DNA from: Halomonas sp. KG2
GTDB lineage: Bacteria; Pseudomonadota; Gammaproteobacteria; Pseudomonadales; Halomonadaceae
Length of the DNA: 64,000 nucleotides
Assembly (NCBI GenBank): GCA_030440445.1
Contig: CP098528.1
Location: forward strand, 4,216,001 to 4,280,000
Reading direction: 5' to 3'
How positions within the stretch are numbered: the stretch's first letter is position 1; each line of letters begins with the position of its first letter. This document shows positions 35,936-44,368 of the stretch, piece after piece. The notes beneath the pieces are model-generated. The model saw only the letters and a list, made by a program, of their open reading frames with translations. It did not search any database and was not told where the DNA came from. The translations under genes were made by a program, and so were the position numbers.

Positions 35936-37489
35936 ATGAACCACCCTGCCAATACAAGCGAGGGTACTTCGCGGTTTTCCCTCGGCGACCCCATCGTACT
36001 GGTGCTTAGCATCGGTTTCATCGTGGCGTTTCTTGGCCTCTCCTTTTATGACATTGATCTTGTCGCCAACTCAATCAGCGCCGGCTTTGCTTGGACAGCC
36101 CTGGTGCTAGGCAGCTACTTTCAATTGTTACTGTTACTGACTTTTTTTATTGCCATTGGTCTAGCTGTTACGCCAGCGGCAAAAGCCAAGATTGGCAATC
36201 TCGATGCACCAGAAATGAGTACATTCAAGTGGCTATCGATTATTCTGTGCACATTGCTAGCAGGGGGTGGTGTCTTCTTCGCCGCCGGAGAACCGGTCTA
36301 TCATTTTGTGGTAACCCCTCCTGCTTTTAACACCGAAGCTGGCACCGCCGAAGCCGTCTCAAGCGCCCTTGCCCAATCGTTCATGCACTGGGGCTTTTTG
36401 GCCTGGGCGGTACTTGGCTCGCTAACCGCGGTGGTTCTTGCCCACGCCCACTATGTGAAAGGCCAGCCACTGCAACCACGCACACTGCTTTACCCGGTTT
36501 TTGGCGAGCGGCTTATGCGTGGCCCGCTAGGCGGCGTGGTAGACGCTTGCTGCGTGATTGCGTTGGTAGCAGGTACTGTCGGCCCCATCGGATTTCTAGC
36601 TACTCAGGTAAGTTTTGGCTTGCATGAGCTGTTCGGCCTTCCCGAAGGCTACCTCGGGCAGCTTATTATCCTTGCGGTACTAGGTTGCATTTACGTGCTC
36701 TCTTCGATGAGTGGTGTTCATAGAGGCATTCAACTGCTTAGCCGCTTTAACGTACTGCTGGCACTTGCTATTGGCGCGGTGATCATCGTGTTTGGCCCTA
36801 CGCTGTTTTTAGTCAACACCTATGTGTCGAGCATGGGCGCTTACATTAGTAAGTTTTTTACCATGGCAACCATGACCGCCGACACCGCTCCCGCTTGGTG
36901 GATGCAGTGGTGGACGGTCTTTTTCTTTGCCTGGTTTATTGGCTATGCACCGCTGATGGCGATTTTCGTGGCGCGTATTTCACGCGGACGCAGTATTCGC
37001 GAAATGATTCTTGCCGTGGCGGTACTCGCCCCTATCGCGACGACCGTATGGTTCACTCTGCTGGGCGGCTCAGGCATTTATTATCAGCTCACGGGCGTCA
37101 TTGATCTGACAGAAGCACTGAATAATTTCCAGTTTGATGTAGCGACGCTTACCGTGGCCCAAGCGCTCCCCGGCGGCACCTGGATGGCACTGGCAATTTT
37201 GTTATTGACGACAATTTTTGTGGCCACCACAGGTGATTCGATGAGTTATGCCATTGCCGTAGTAGGGGCTGGCCATGATGACCCAAGCCCATACGTACGT
37301 GCTTTCTGGGGGATTGCCATGGCGCTAATGGCGGCGGTGCTGCTGTATATGGGAGCAGGGCAAATTGGCGCCTTACAGCAATTTATCGTGATTACCGCGA
37401 TTCCCGTTTCACTGATTTTACTGCCATCGCTGTGGAATGGCCCACAGGCAGCCTACGCCATGGCGCGCGAGCAAGGCATTATCGAGTAA
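35936..37489 (+). CDS. BCCT family transporter with an atypical aromatic box
   Basis: A 517-aa Na+- or H+-coupled transporter with about twelve membrane segments. The family signature region reads WTVFFFAWFIGYAPLMAIF followed by ARISRGRSIREMI. In betaine carriers this region is WTxFYWAWWxxWxPF, so two aromatic-box Trp are here Phe and Tyr. Family membership is sure; betaine or choline as substrate is not. ATG at 35936 chosen, with AGG 8-9 bases upstream; GTG at 35927 is possible. Confidence 0.88.
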   Translation: MNHPANTSEGTSRFSLGDPIVLVLSIGFIVAFLGLSFYDIDLVANSISAGFAWTALVLGSYFQLLLLLTFFIAIGLAVTPAAKAKIGNLDAPEMSTFKWLSIILCTLLAGGGVFFAAGEPVYHFVVTPPAFNTEAGTAEAVSSALAQSFMHWGFLAWAVLGSLTAVVLAHAHYVKGQPLQPRTLLYPVFGERLMRGPLGGVVDACCVIALVAGTVGPIGFLATQVSFGLHELFGLPEGYLGQLIILAVLGCIYVLSSMSGVHRGIQLLSRFNVLLALAIGAVIIVFGPTLFLVNTYVSSMGAYISKFFTMATMTADTAPAWWMQWWTVFFFAWFIGYAPLMAIFVARISRGRSIREMILAVAVLAPIATTVWFTLLGGSGIYYQLTGVIDLTEALNNFQFDVATLTVAQALPGGTWMALAILLLTTIFVATTGDSMSYAIAVVGAGHDDPSPYVRAFWGIAMALMAAVLLYMGAGQIGALQQFIVITAIPVSLILLPSLWNGPQAAYAMAREQGIIE

Positions 37490-37506
37490 CGGTTAAAGCC
37501 CTTATG

Positions 37507-38325
37507 TTATAGACCTTCCAGTAGGCGCAGAATCATCTGCGGCTGCTGGTTGGCTTGAGCCAAGATAGCGATACCGGCCTGCTGTAGAATTTGCGCGCGA
37601 ATTAGATTGGAAACTTCACGGGCGTAATCAGCGTCTTGGATGCGCGACTGAGCAGCAGACGTATTAATAATGTTGGTATTGAGTCCATCGATCACACTTT
37701 CGAAGCGATTTTGTACCGCGCCTAAATAGCTTCGCTGGCGATCCACCTTTTTGATAGCATCATCCATCGCCTTTAGCGGGTTATCCGTTGCGCTGCCATC
37801 TAAAACACTAAAGCTTTCCAGTCCCAATGCCTGCCTATTCATGGCTGCGAAGCGCACCGCAATGCTATCGCCATCGTTAGCACCCACCTGAATATTTACC
37901 GCTTTGCTACTATCAAACAACTTGATGCCGTTGAAATTACTCTGCTCGGCAAGGCGATCGATCTCTTCTAGACGCTGATCGATCTCATTTTGAATTGAAC
38001 CAAGATCATCGGAAGAGTTAGTGCCATTAGCCGCTTGAACACTCAATTCACGAATACGTTGCAAGTTATCGTTAATTTGATCGAGCGAACCTTCCGCTGT
38101 TTGCGCCATGGAAATGCCATCATTGGTATTGCGAATGGCTTGCTCCATGCCACGTAGCTGAGCCCCCATGCGATTGGCAATCGCCTGCCCTGCCGGATCA
38201 TCCTTAGCACTATTGATGCGTAGCCCAGAAGAAAGACGCTCCATAGCGGTCTGCATCGCTTGCTGACTGCTGCGCAGATTATTCTGCACGATAAGAGACA
38301 TCAGGTTTGTGTTTAGGCTTAGCAA
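37507..38325 (-). CDS. Flagellin, short form
   Basis: A 272-aa flagellin: conserved N-terminal D0/D1 (LSLNTNLMSLIVQNNLRSSQ; MERLSSGLRINSAKDDPAGQAIANRM) and C-terminal D1/D0 (YLGAVQNRFESVIDGL; ARTQ-like IRAQILQQAGIAILAQANQ), with almost no variable D2/D3. The start is TTG at 38325 with GGAG about 8 bases upstream; the first ATG (38301) would delete conserved residues. It is an isolated filament gene: no other flagellar gene is in the window. Confidence 0.92.
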   Translation of the reverse strand: MLSLNTNLMSLIVQNNLRSSQQAMQTAMERLSSGLRINSAKDDPAGQAIANRMGAQLRGMEQAIRNTNDGISMAQTAEGSLDQINDNLQRIRELSVQAANGTNSSDDLGSIQNEIDQRLEEIDRLAEQSNFNGIKLFDSSKAVNIQVGANDGDSIAVRFAAMNRQALGLESFSVLDGSATDNPLKAMDDAIKKVDRQRSYLGAVQNRFESVIDGLNTNIINTSAAQSRIQDADYAREVSNLIRAQILQQAGIAILAQANQQPQMILRLLEGL

Positions 38326-38378
38326 CGCTCGTCTCCGAGGGAGGTCAGCCTGCCCAACAGTAGGAGGCTACACTGCTA

Positions 38379-38386
38379 TTATCGGC
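38379..38386 (-). promoter_or_regulatory. Sigma-28 (FliA)-like -10 box of the flagellin gene
   Basis: GCCGATAA on the minus strand is identical to the FliA -10 consensus, about 53 bases before the TTG start and in the 74-base gap after folK. The -35 position (TCAT) is a weak match to TAAA. Confidence 0.6.
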
Positions 38387-38399
38387 CGCGACGCAAAAA

Positions 38400-38846
38400 T
38401 CATGAATATGCTCGTTGTTTAAGTGTGCGGCGGCTGGCAGCAAGTACTTCATCTACCGGGCGACGCACGTAACTATGCAGGTAGTACCCCTCATCGATGA
38501 CGTCTCCGTCCCACGCCACAATATCCAAGTCCATGGTTCTAGGCCCTGATTTAATGGGACCTCGCACACGTCCCAGACGGTTTTCCACCTCTTTTAAGTA
38601 AGCACGGAAAGCGTCGTGATCAAGGGAGGTACGCACGAGTAACGCGGCATTCAGGAAGTCCGGCTGGTGTTGATAGCCAACCGGCGTTGTGCGAATCGCT
38701 TCTGAGCTGGCTATCAGCTCACACTCGCTGCGCAAAATAGTCAGAGCTTCGTGAAAGTGGTGTTCCGGCTCAATATTGGTACCGAGAGAGATTAAGCATT
38801 CATGGAGGGCCGTATCTGGCGTAGTGCTTAACGACGAGAGTGGCAT
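38400..38846 (-). CDS. folK: 2-amino-4-hydroxy-6-hydroxymethyldihydropteridine diphosphokinase
   Basis: HPPK of folate synthesis, 148 aa. It transfers diphosphate from ATP to hydroxymethyl-dihydropterin. Hallmarks are ISLGTNIEP at the start and GPRTMDLDIVAWD near residue 100 (metal-binding Asp pair). Slightly shorter than E. coli FolK (159 aa). It is divergent from the FolM-like gene across 204 bp, so two pteridine genes share this spot. Confidence 0.9.
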   Translation of the reverse strand: MPLSSLSTTPDTALHECLISLGTNIEPEHHFHEALTILRSECELIASSEAIRTTPVGYQHQPDFLNAALLVRTSLDHDAFRAYLKEVENRLGRVRGPIKSGPRTMDLDIVAWDGDVIDEGYYLHSYVRRPVDEVLAASRRTLKQRAYS

Positions 38847-39050
38847 AGCTGCATCCTAATCTTGTAGACCCTAATTTAGAAACCCGGCGCTTAGCGTCAA
38901 AATTCGAAGGCGGTTGTCAGGTCATATTGATGATACGTAAGATTAGCTTGCCTGCTATTTTGTTCAAGCTATGTACAAGATATTGACAAACGCTACGCTC
39001 ACGCAGAAAGTCATACACAACGCTAACGTTAATCCACTTGGGGAACTTGC

Positions 39051-39797
39051 ATGAGTTCATCAGCTGCACTGATCACTGGCGGCGCAACACGTTTGGGACG
39101 CTATTTCGCCGAAGCCCTAGCGGCTAAGGGCTATGATATTGCCTTACATGTGAATAGCTCACGTGGTGAAGCCGAAGACGTTGCCAAGACGATTCGCGCC
39201 AAAGGACAGCGCTGCGAAATACTGCCATGCAACTTCCTAAGCGACTCTCTTGAAGAGCTTGTGACAACCGCCAAACAACACTTCCCAAACTTAAACGTGC
39301 TTCTTAATAGCGCCTCTGCATATGAACCTGCTCCCATTTCAGGCACCGACATGGCCATGCTGGAAACGCAGTTTAGGGTCAATATGTTCACACCGTTGCT
39401 GCTCACACGTTACTTTGCAGACGCCGTCGATAGAGGCCAGGTCATTAATATTATTGATAATAAAGTGGCATATCACCAGTACCCGTATGCCGCGTATCTA
39501 TTATCGAAAAAGAGCCTTGCTGATATGACGCGTATGGCAGCGCTAGAGTTTGCACCACGCCTGCGTATTAATGGTATTGCTCCCGGCGTGGTACTGCCCG
39601 CTTCTCAACGCACCAGCGACTATATTCAATGGCGAATTGAAGGTATACCCGTTAAACACCAGGGTGATCCCGCCCACCTTGTACAAGCGTTGCACTATTT
39701 ATTAGACAATGACTTTGTTGCTGGGCAAATTCTCTTTGTCGATGGGGGGGAGTCGATCAATCTTGAAGGGCAACATTCCGAAAACTATCCAGGCTGA
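39051..39797 (+). CDS. FolM-like pteridine/dihydromonapterin reductase (SDR)
   Basis: Short-chain dehydrogenase, 248 aa. It has an NADP-binding TGGATRLGR motif, NSAS (NSASAYEP, typical of pteridine reductases), the catalytic YxxxK (AYLLSKKS) and FVDGGES at the end. Neighbouring folK supports a pterin substrate. The 204-base divergent region shows no clear operator. Confidence 0.82.
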   Translation: MSSSAALITGGATRLGRYFAEALAAKGYDIALHVNSSRGEAEDVAKTIRAKGQRCEILPCNFLSDSLEELVTTAKQHFPNLNVLLNSASAYEPAPISGTDMAMLETQFRVNMFTPLLLTRYFADAVDRGQVINIIDNKVAYHQYPYAAYLLSKKSLADMTRMAALEFAPRLRINGIAPGVVLPASQRTSDYIQWRIEGIPVKHQGDPAHLVQALHYLLDNDFVAGQILFVDGGESINLEGQHSENYPG

Positions 39798-39809
39798 AAG
39801 CATTCCAAC

Positions 39810-39861
39810 CTATCTTTCAAATCTATCTTTCAAACTTATCTTTAAAACCTGTCTTTAACGC
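39810..39861 (+). repeat. 13-bp imperfect tandem repeat after the FolM-like gene
   Basis: Four units in a row: CTATCTTTCAAAT, CTATCTTTCAAAC, TTATCTTTAAAAC, CTGTCTTTAACGC. They lie between the reductase stop and its terminator. Confidence 0.8.
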
Positions 39862-39876
39862 CCTCTTACGCCATAC

Positions 39877-39911
39877 GCTGCCGATGCTTATTAAGTCATT
39901 CGGCAGCTTTT
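39877..39911 (+). terminator. Intrinsic terminator after the FolM-like gene
   Basis: Stem GCTGCCGA / TCGGCAGC with a 15-base loop and TTTT. Fits the end of the reductase transcript. The following bases to 40069 hold no gene apart from the leader of the BCCT remnant. Confidence 0.65.
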
Positions 39912-40069
39912 CGTTGACGGTACGTTAAGCCCTGCACGATTTAATCAAAGGTCACATTTCCCACCTTCCATGGACAGAAGAGTTGTCTGTAGACTCGTGA
40001 AAGTCGTCTTATTTCAGCTGGCATACAACTCATCTAGGCGACTATTCCAACAATAAAAAGGAATTTCTC

Positions 40070-40250
40070 TTGGACAAACTCGCGCAACAACTGGGGCTGC
40101 GCACAGACCCAACTATTTTCTTTTTCTCTGCAGGATTGATGCTGCTGTTTCTGGCTGATTCTCCTGCTGTGGATAGCACTCAGCCGTTACGGCAATATTC
40201 GCTTGGGCGGCGAAGACGATCGGCCGGAGTACGGCGTTCTAACGTTCTGA
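40070..40250 (+). pseudogene. BCCT transporter remnant (internal deletion and frameshift)
   Basis: The TTG start keeps a good SD (AAGGAA, about 8 bases upstream) and encodes LAQQLGLRTDPTIFFFSAGL, like the first membrane region of BCCT carriers. From 40161 the +1 frame encodes LLLWIALSRYGNIRLGG and EDDRPEYGVLTF before a stop at 40248, which is the conserved BCCT segment around SRYG-IRLG. The piece between and the rest of the ~500-aa protein are missing. The gene's terminator survives just downstream. Not a functional small gene. Confidence 0.85.
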
Positions 40251-40276
40251 CGAATATGAATTAAAGCGGATGTTTC

Positions 40277-40313
40277 AACAACAACGCCGCCCCTTGGGGC
40301 GGCGTTGTTGTTT
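40277..40313 (+). terminator. Strong intrinsic terminator after the BCCT remnant
   Basis: A 17-bp perfect stem (AACAACAACGCCGCCCC and its complement) with a TT centre and a TTT tail. It probably belonged to the lost transporter gene and now also lies at the end of the convergent MscS-type gene. Confidence 0.85.
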
Positions 40314-40342
40314 AGTTAGCCGTGTCAATAACCGGCATTCTA

Positions 40343-42724
40343 TTACACACCGTCAACATCACCATGATCAGGTTTTAGATGATCAGACTCTTTTGTGGCC
40401 TGCACTGACTGATTGGATGGCTGTTCGCTTTCCTGACGGATTGGCGATGTTTCTACCTTTTTCCGTTCAGCAGTGGAGTCCAACACGCGCACATTAGCGG
40501 GAGGTGTTTTGCCACCTTTAGTTTCACCGAAATAGAGTGTGGTATGCGGGAATGGAATCTCGATGCCTGCTGCATCAAAGCGCAACTTCACTAAACGGTT
40601 ATAGGCACGCCCAACACCCCACTGATCGCCCGGCGTCGTCTTGATCACCACACGAATATTGACAGAGCTGTCGGCCAACGCGGTAACGCCTGCCACTGTC
40701 AGGTCAGCCAGCAGTTTATGGCTGTGCTCCTCGCTCTCCTTCAGGTCTTCGAACGCCAACTGCAGCTGCTCAATTGCTTCATCGATGCTCTCGTTATAGC
40801 CGATACCGTATTCACCGACGTGGTTACCGTACTCACGCATATAGTTCGACACAGTATCAACGCTGGAGAACGGCACGATATGATAAGTGCCAGACAAATC
40901 ACGTATCCCTACCGAACGAATACTTAATCGCTCAGCGGTACCAGTGATACCGCCTACCGTTACCACATCACCGGTGTTCATGGCGTTCTCTACCTGAATA
41001 AAGATACCGGTAATAACATCCTGAACCAGTTTTTGAGCACCAAAACCAATCGCTAAACCCAGCACACCGGCACCAGCAATGAGCGGCCCGATATTAATGC
41101 CTATTTCCGACAACACGATCATGCCGGTAATTGTCACCATGGCAATCACTAAGGCATTACGGAACAGGCTCAACAGCGTTTTAGCACGCGCAGAGGGTTC
41201 GCCATGGCCGGTTTCTGGGTTGAGCTTATGCTCAATCAGGCTTGCTAGCCCCAGCCACACACCGAACGCAACGATCAAGATTATGGCGACGCTGGTAAGT
41301 TTCCCGACGAGGTTCGCGCCACGTTCGGAGGCGTACCATGCCGCTAGGTTAAACACTCCCCAGGCATCCAAGACGACCATAACGACCGCTATTAATAGCA
41401 CGGTACGCAGCACGCGCAGGGCATTGGGCACATAGCTATTTAAGCGCACTTCCAGCATCGGCAGTTTGCGACGCAGATCATCGGATAGCCGAATACGCCG
41501 GCCAATCGTTTGTGTAAGGAACGCCGAGCACAAAAGCCCGATGACCACGGCTGCCAATGTTTTCAAAGTGGCAAACAGCACAAACGGCAATGCATCCCCA
41601 GGGCGTAACAAGGTAAGCACAAACACCATCAGGAAGTAGAGCAACGCAAACAAGTGCCAGGTTCGAGCAAACAAGCGCAGCGACACGCGGCTGGCGGTCA
41701 TCGTTGCCCGAGATGCCATCTGGTTAAGATTATCACGCAGGCGCACACGGTTTTTAAGCACGACGCCGACCGCGTAGATGAAGGCCAGCAACATAATAAA
41801 GGTGCCTACGGCTTGGCCTAGGGTTGCCGCGATATAGAAATTAACCAGCGGCACGACCACCATCAAGCCATAGCCGACCATGCCAATTAAACGTGCTAAC
41901 CAGCGATTCCAGTAGGAAGCCTCTTTCGCTGAAATAGGCAACAGGCGCAGCCCTTCATAGCGTGAAGAGAACAGCATACGCATACCCGCTTTCAGCAGTT
42001 CAATCACCAAGAAGGCGTTTAGGAATAACGAAGCACGGGTAGAGAGTTCACCGGTTTCACCCACCGCAAACGTCGCCACCAAGTTGCCGCCAACATAGGC
42101 AAAAGCAACCAGCAACACATCTACGACGGCAGCAATGGCAACACATAACACCAAACGCAGCACAGGTGTTAAGCCACTGCCCTGCTGAGACCAACCACTG
42201 ATTTTAGTAAATAGCGGTTTAATCAAACGGCGGAAAAGTAAAAATATCGCGAACGTCGCAACAATCACGGTGCCTAGATTAATTGCTGCACTAACAAACG
42301 CAGCCATGTCGAACGAGCTAGCGCCTTGGCCGGTAAACAGGTCGCCTACCACGGCCACTGCCTGCTCGATCTGCCCGCCGACATCGCCAACCACACGACT
42401 GGTTAGCTCTGCCAGCTGACGGGGCAGTGATACATCCTCAGGGGCAAGGTCGCTCCCCTGGGCGGCTGCTTCCGGTGATAACTCACTGGTCAGTTCATTG
42501 GGTAACACTGACGCTTGATTTCGCAGCAGCTCAATCAGTTCTTGGCGCGCCTGCTCATCTTCCAGCAGATCGGCAAGTGCCGAATAAGAGGGCTGCTCCT
42601 CTGCGTTAGCGGTGTCTTCGCTTCCCGCACTCAACGTGGTTTGAGCGAGTGCAGGCGTTGTCAGCATGGCGAATAGCATCAATAACCAGACGCCTAGCCA
42701 GGGGAATAAACGTAATGGCGTCAC
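40343..42724 (-). CDS. MscS-family mechanosensitive channel (YbiO-like, large)
   Basis: A 793-aa inner-membrane channel, larger than MscS (286 aa). It has a signal peptide ending PALAQT, a periplasmic region rich in Glu/Leu (about 30-130), ten or more membrane segments, then the MscS pore and beta domain (LGLAIGFGAQKLVQDVITGIF; ENAMNTGDVVTVGG) near residues 560-610. GTG start with GGGAGG about 9 bases upstream. Releases osmolytes on hypo-osmotic shock, suiting a salt-adapted cell. A charged tail after the MscS domain is not conserved. Confidence 0.88.
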   Translation of the reverse strand: MTPLRLFPWLGVWLLMLFAMLTTPALAQTTLSAGSEDTANAEEQPSYSALADLLEDEQARQELIELLRNQASVLPNELTSELSPEAAAQGSDLAPEDVSLPRQLAELTSRVVGDVGGQIEQAVAVVGDLFTGQGASSFDMAAFVSAAINLGTVIVATFAIFLLFRRLIKPLFTKISGWSQQGSGLTPVLRLVLCVAIAAVVDVLLVAFAYVGGNLVATFAVGETGELSTRASLFLNAFLVIELLKAGMRMLFSSRYEGLRLLPISAKEASYWNRWLARLIGMVGYGLMVVVPLVNFYIAATLGQAVGTFIMLLAFIYAVGVVLKNRVRLRDNLNQMASRATMTASRVSLRLFARTWHLFALLYFLMVFVLTLLRPGDALPFVLFATLKTLAAVVIGLLCSAFLTQTIGRRIRLSDDLRRKLPMLEVRLNSYVPNALRVLRTVLLIAVVMVVLDAWGVFNLAAWYASERGANLVGKLTSVAIILIVAFGVWLGLASLIEHKLNPETGHGEPSARAKTLLSLFRNALVIAMVTITGMIVLSEIGINIGPLIAGAGVLGLAIGFGAQKLVQDVITGIFIQVENAMNTGDVVTVGGITGTAERLSIRSVGIRDLSGTYHIVPFSSVDTVSNYMREYGNHVGEYGIGYNESIDEAIEQLQLAFEDLKESEEHSHKLLADLTVAGVTALADSSVNIRVVIKTTPGDQWGVGRAYNRLVKLRFDAAGIEIPFPHTTLYFGETKGGKTPPANVRVLDSTAERKKVETSPIRQESEQPSNQSVQATKESDHLKPDHGDVDGV

Positions 42725-42820
42725 ACCTAAACCTCCCTTTGGATGAATCTTTTACTCAATGTCATTGCTAACTCGTTTATGCACATCGTTCCATGCACAT
42801 CATAGTGCACGCTATTCATA

Positions 42821-42841
42821 TTGCACTCTCGGTGAGTGCAA
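42821..42841. other. Inverted repeat upstream of the MscS-type gene
   Basis: TTGCACTC / GAGTGCAA with a 5-base centre, about 100 bases before the channel start; several further GTGCA or TGCAC words lie nearby (42779-42810). Possible operator; the 227-base gap holds nothing else clear. Confidence 0.35.
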
Positions 42842-42951
42842 GATTTGTATAATTGATAAACAGGGTAACATGAGAAAAAGAGCGTGGCTCGCCACTAGCC
42901 GCGTCAATATTTGTGACATCAACGCTAGTTAAGTTGGCCTCATCTGTAGGT

Positions 42952-43383
42952 TTATCCGCACAGCGGCGCCAGCCACTGGTGGGCTAGCGCCAACAACAGT
43001 GCATAGCGCGCTCCTTTGGCCACCACAATCCAGAGCAACGCACGCCACCAGGGCAATCTAAAGATACCTGCGAGTACCGTGAGGGGATCACCCAGAACAG
43101 GTGCCCACGAAAGCAGCAAGCTCACTTCACCAAAACGTTTATACCAACGCTCTGCACGCGCTAATCCAGTGGGCGACGCGGGGAACCAGCGGCGATGTTG
43201 AAACTGGCGAGCATAACGTCCCAGCGCCACATTGATCATACTGCCCAGGGTGTTGCCAGCGGTTGCGACGAGCCAGAGCCCAAACGCGGGCTCGCCTAGG
43301 CACCACAACCGTGCCAGCCATACTTCTGAGCCGCCAGGCAGTAAGGTGGCGCTAGCCAACGCCACCCAGAATAGGCTAAACAT
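42952..43383 (-). CDS. yqaA: YqaA family (DedA/VTT-domain) membrane protein
   Basis: A 143-aa integral membrane protein. LLPGGSEVWLA near residue 14, GNTLGSMINVALGR and APVLGDPLTVLAGIFRLPWWRAL are YqaA/VTT-domain landmarks. Family length is about 142. Role of YqaA is not established; DedA relatives are lipid-carrier flippases. Confidence 0.87.
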   Translation of the reverse strand: MFSLFWVALASATLLPGGSEVWLARLWCLGEPAFGLWLVATAGNTLGSMINVALGRYARQFQHRRWFPASPTGLARAERWYKRFGEVSLLLSWAPVLGDPLTVLAGIFRLPWWRALLWIVVAKGARYALLLALAHQWLAPLCG

Positions 43384-43429
43384 AATGAGTGCCGTCTTTG
43401 TCAGTCACTGCAGGTGCGCAAAGCGCCGC

Positions 43430-44251
43430 TTATCGAGGCAGTTGGCCACCCAGTTGCAGGGTAATTTCGTCAGCGATGGTGCGCACTAACGCACCTAGTG
43501 CCAATAGGCGCTCTTCAGGAATACGCGCCATGGGTCCAGAGACTGAAATGGCCGCCAGCGGCGTGCCATGCTCATCGTGAATACAGGCGGCCACGCAGTG
43601 TAAACCCACCGCATGCTCCTCGCGGTCGCAGGCAAACCCCTGAGCACGAATAGTCGCCATTTCGATCAACAGCTCATCGGATTGATGCAGGGTATTTTCA
43701 GTCACTCGGGCAAGGTCGTAACCTTTGAGCAACGCGGTACGCTCGTCTTCGCTCATCCAAGCCAGTAGGGCTTTGCCCACCCCAGAAGCATGCAGCGGCG
43801 CCCGCGAGCCTAGACGAGTAATCATCCGCATCATCTGCGGCGACTCATGCTGGGCAAGAAAGACCGCCGTCGCACCATCGCGAATCCCCAAATTCGCCGT
43901 TTCCCCCGTTTCTGCGGTTAAACGGCGTAAAAAGGGCCGGCTTTGGGCGACGACATCACGTGCTTCTAAAAAGCTATTACCAATGCGGAAGGTTTTAACA
44001 TCAATGCGCCAAAGCCCCTGCTCGCTCTCTTGCGTCACGAACCCCTGACTTTGTAGCGCTTGTAACAATCGGTGAGTGGTGGATGGCGCAAGATCAGCCA
44101 TTTCCGCCAACTCCGATAAAGCCAACCCTAATGGGCTTGCCGACAAATGCTCTAACAGCGTGAGGCCACGTACTAATGATTGGCTGTGCCCACCGCTCGC
44201 CTTGGTGGCCCCCGCCGGACGTCCGACTGACCTACGCTTTACGTCACTCAC
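43430..44251 (-). CDS. IclR family transcriptional regulator
   Basis: Regulator of 273 aa from the GTG at 44251, chosen because AGGAG lies 8 bases upstream; an ATG at 44287 would add 12 residues without SD. N-terminal winged HTH (SLVRGLTLLEHLSASPLGLALSELAEMADLAPSTTHRLLQAL) and a C-terminal IclR effector domain (GSRAPLHASGVGKALLAW; DREEHAVGLHCVAACIHDEHG). Target unknown; the enoyl-CoA hydratase-like gene upstream on the same strand is a candidate. Confidence 0.88.
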   Translation of the reverse strand: MSDVKRRSVGRPAGATKASGGHSQSLVRGLTLLEHLSASPLGLALSELAEMADLAPSTTHRLLQALQSQGFVTQESEQGLWRIDVKTFRIGNSFLEARDVVAQSRPFLRRLTAETGETANLGIRDGATAVFLAQHESPQMMRMITRLGSRAPLHASGVGKALLAWMSEDERTALLKGYDLARVTENTLHQSDELLIEMATIRAQGFACDREEHAVGLHCVAACIHDEHGTPLAAISVSGPMARIPEERLLALGALVRTIADEITLQLGGQLPR

Positions 44252-44368
44252 CTTACTTTCTCCTGAAAGCGCCTCTCCTGAAGGCATAAAGTGAGGGAGG
44301 ATAACGCGCCAGCGGGGCCGCTGTCGCGTTTACGGAAACAAATTCCACCAATGATATCTCAAGAGTTG

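Noticed and set aside
40070..40264. A 64-aa small membrane protein gene
   Set aside because: Its first part and the shifted frame after it both match BCCT transporter segments, so it is a pseudogene rather than a small gene.
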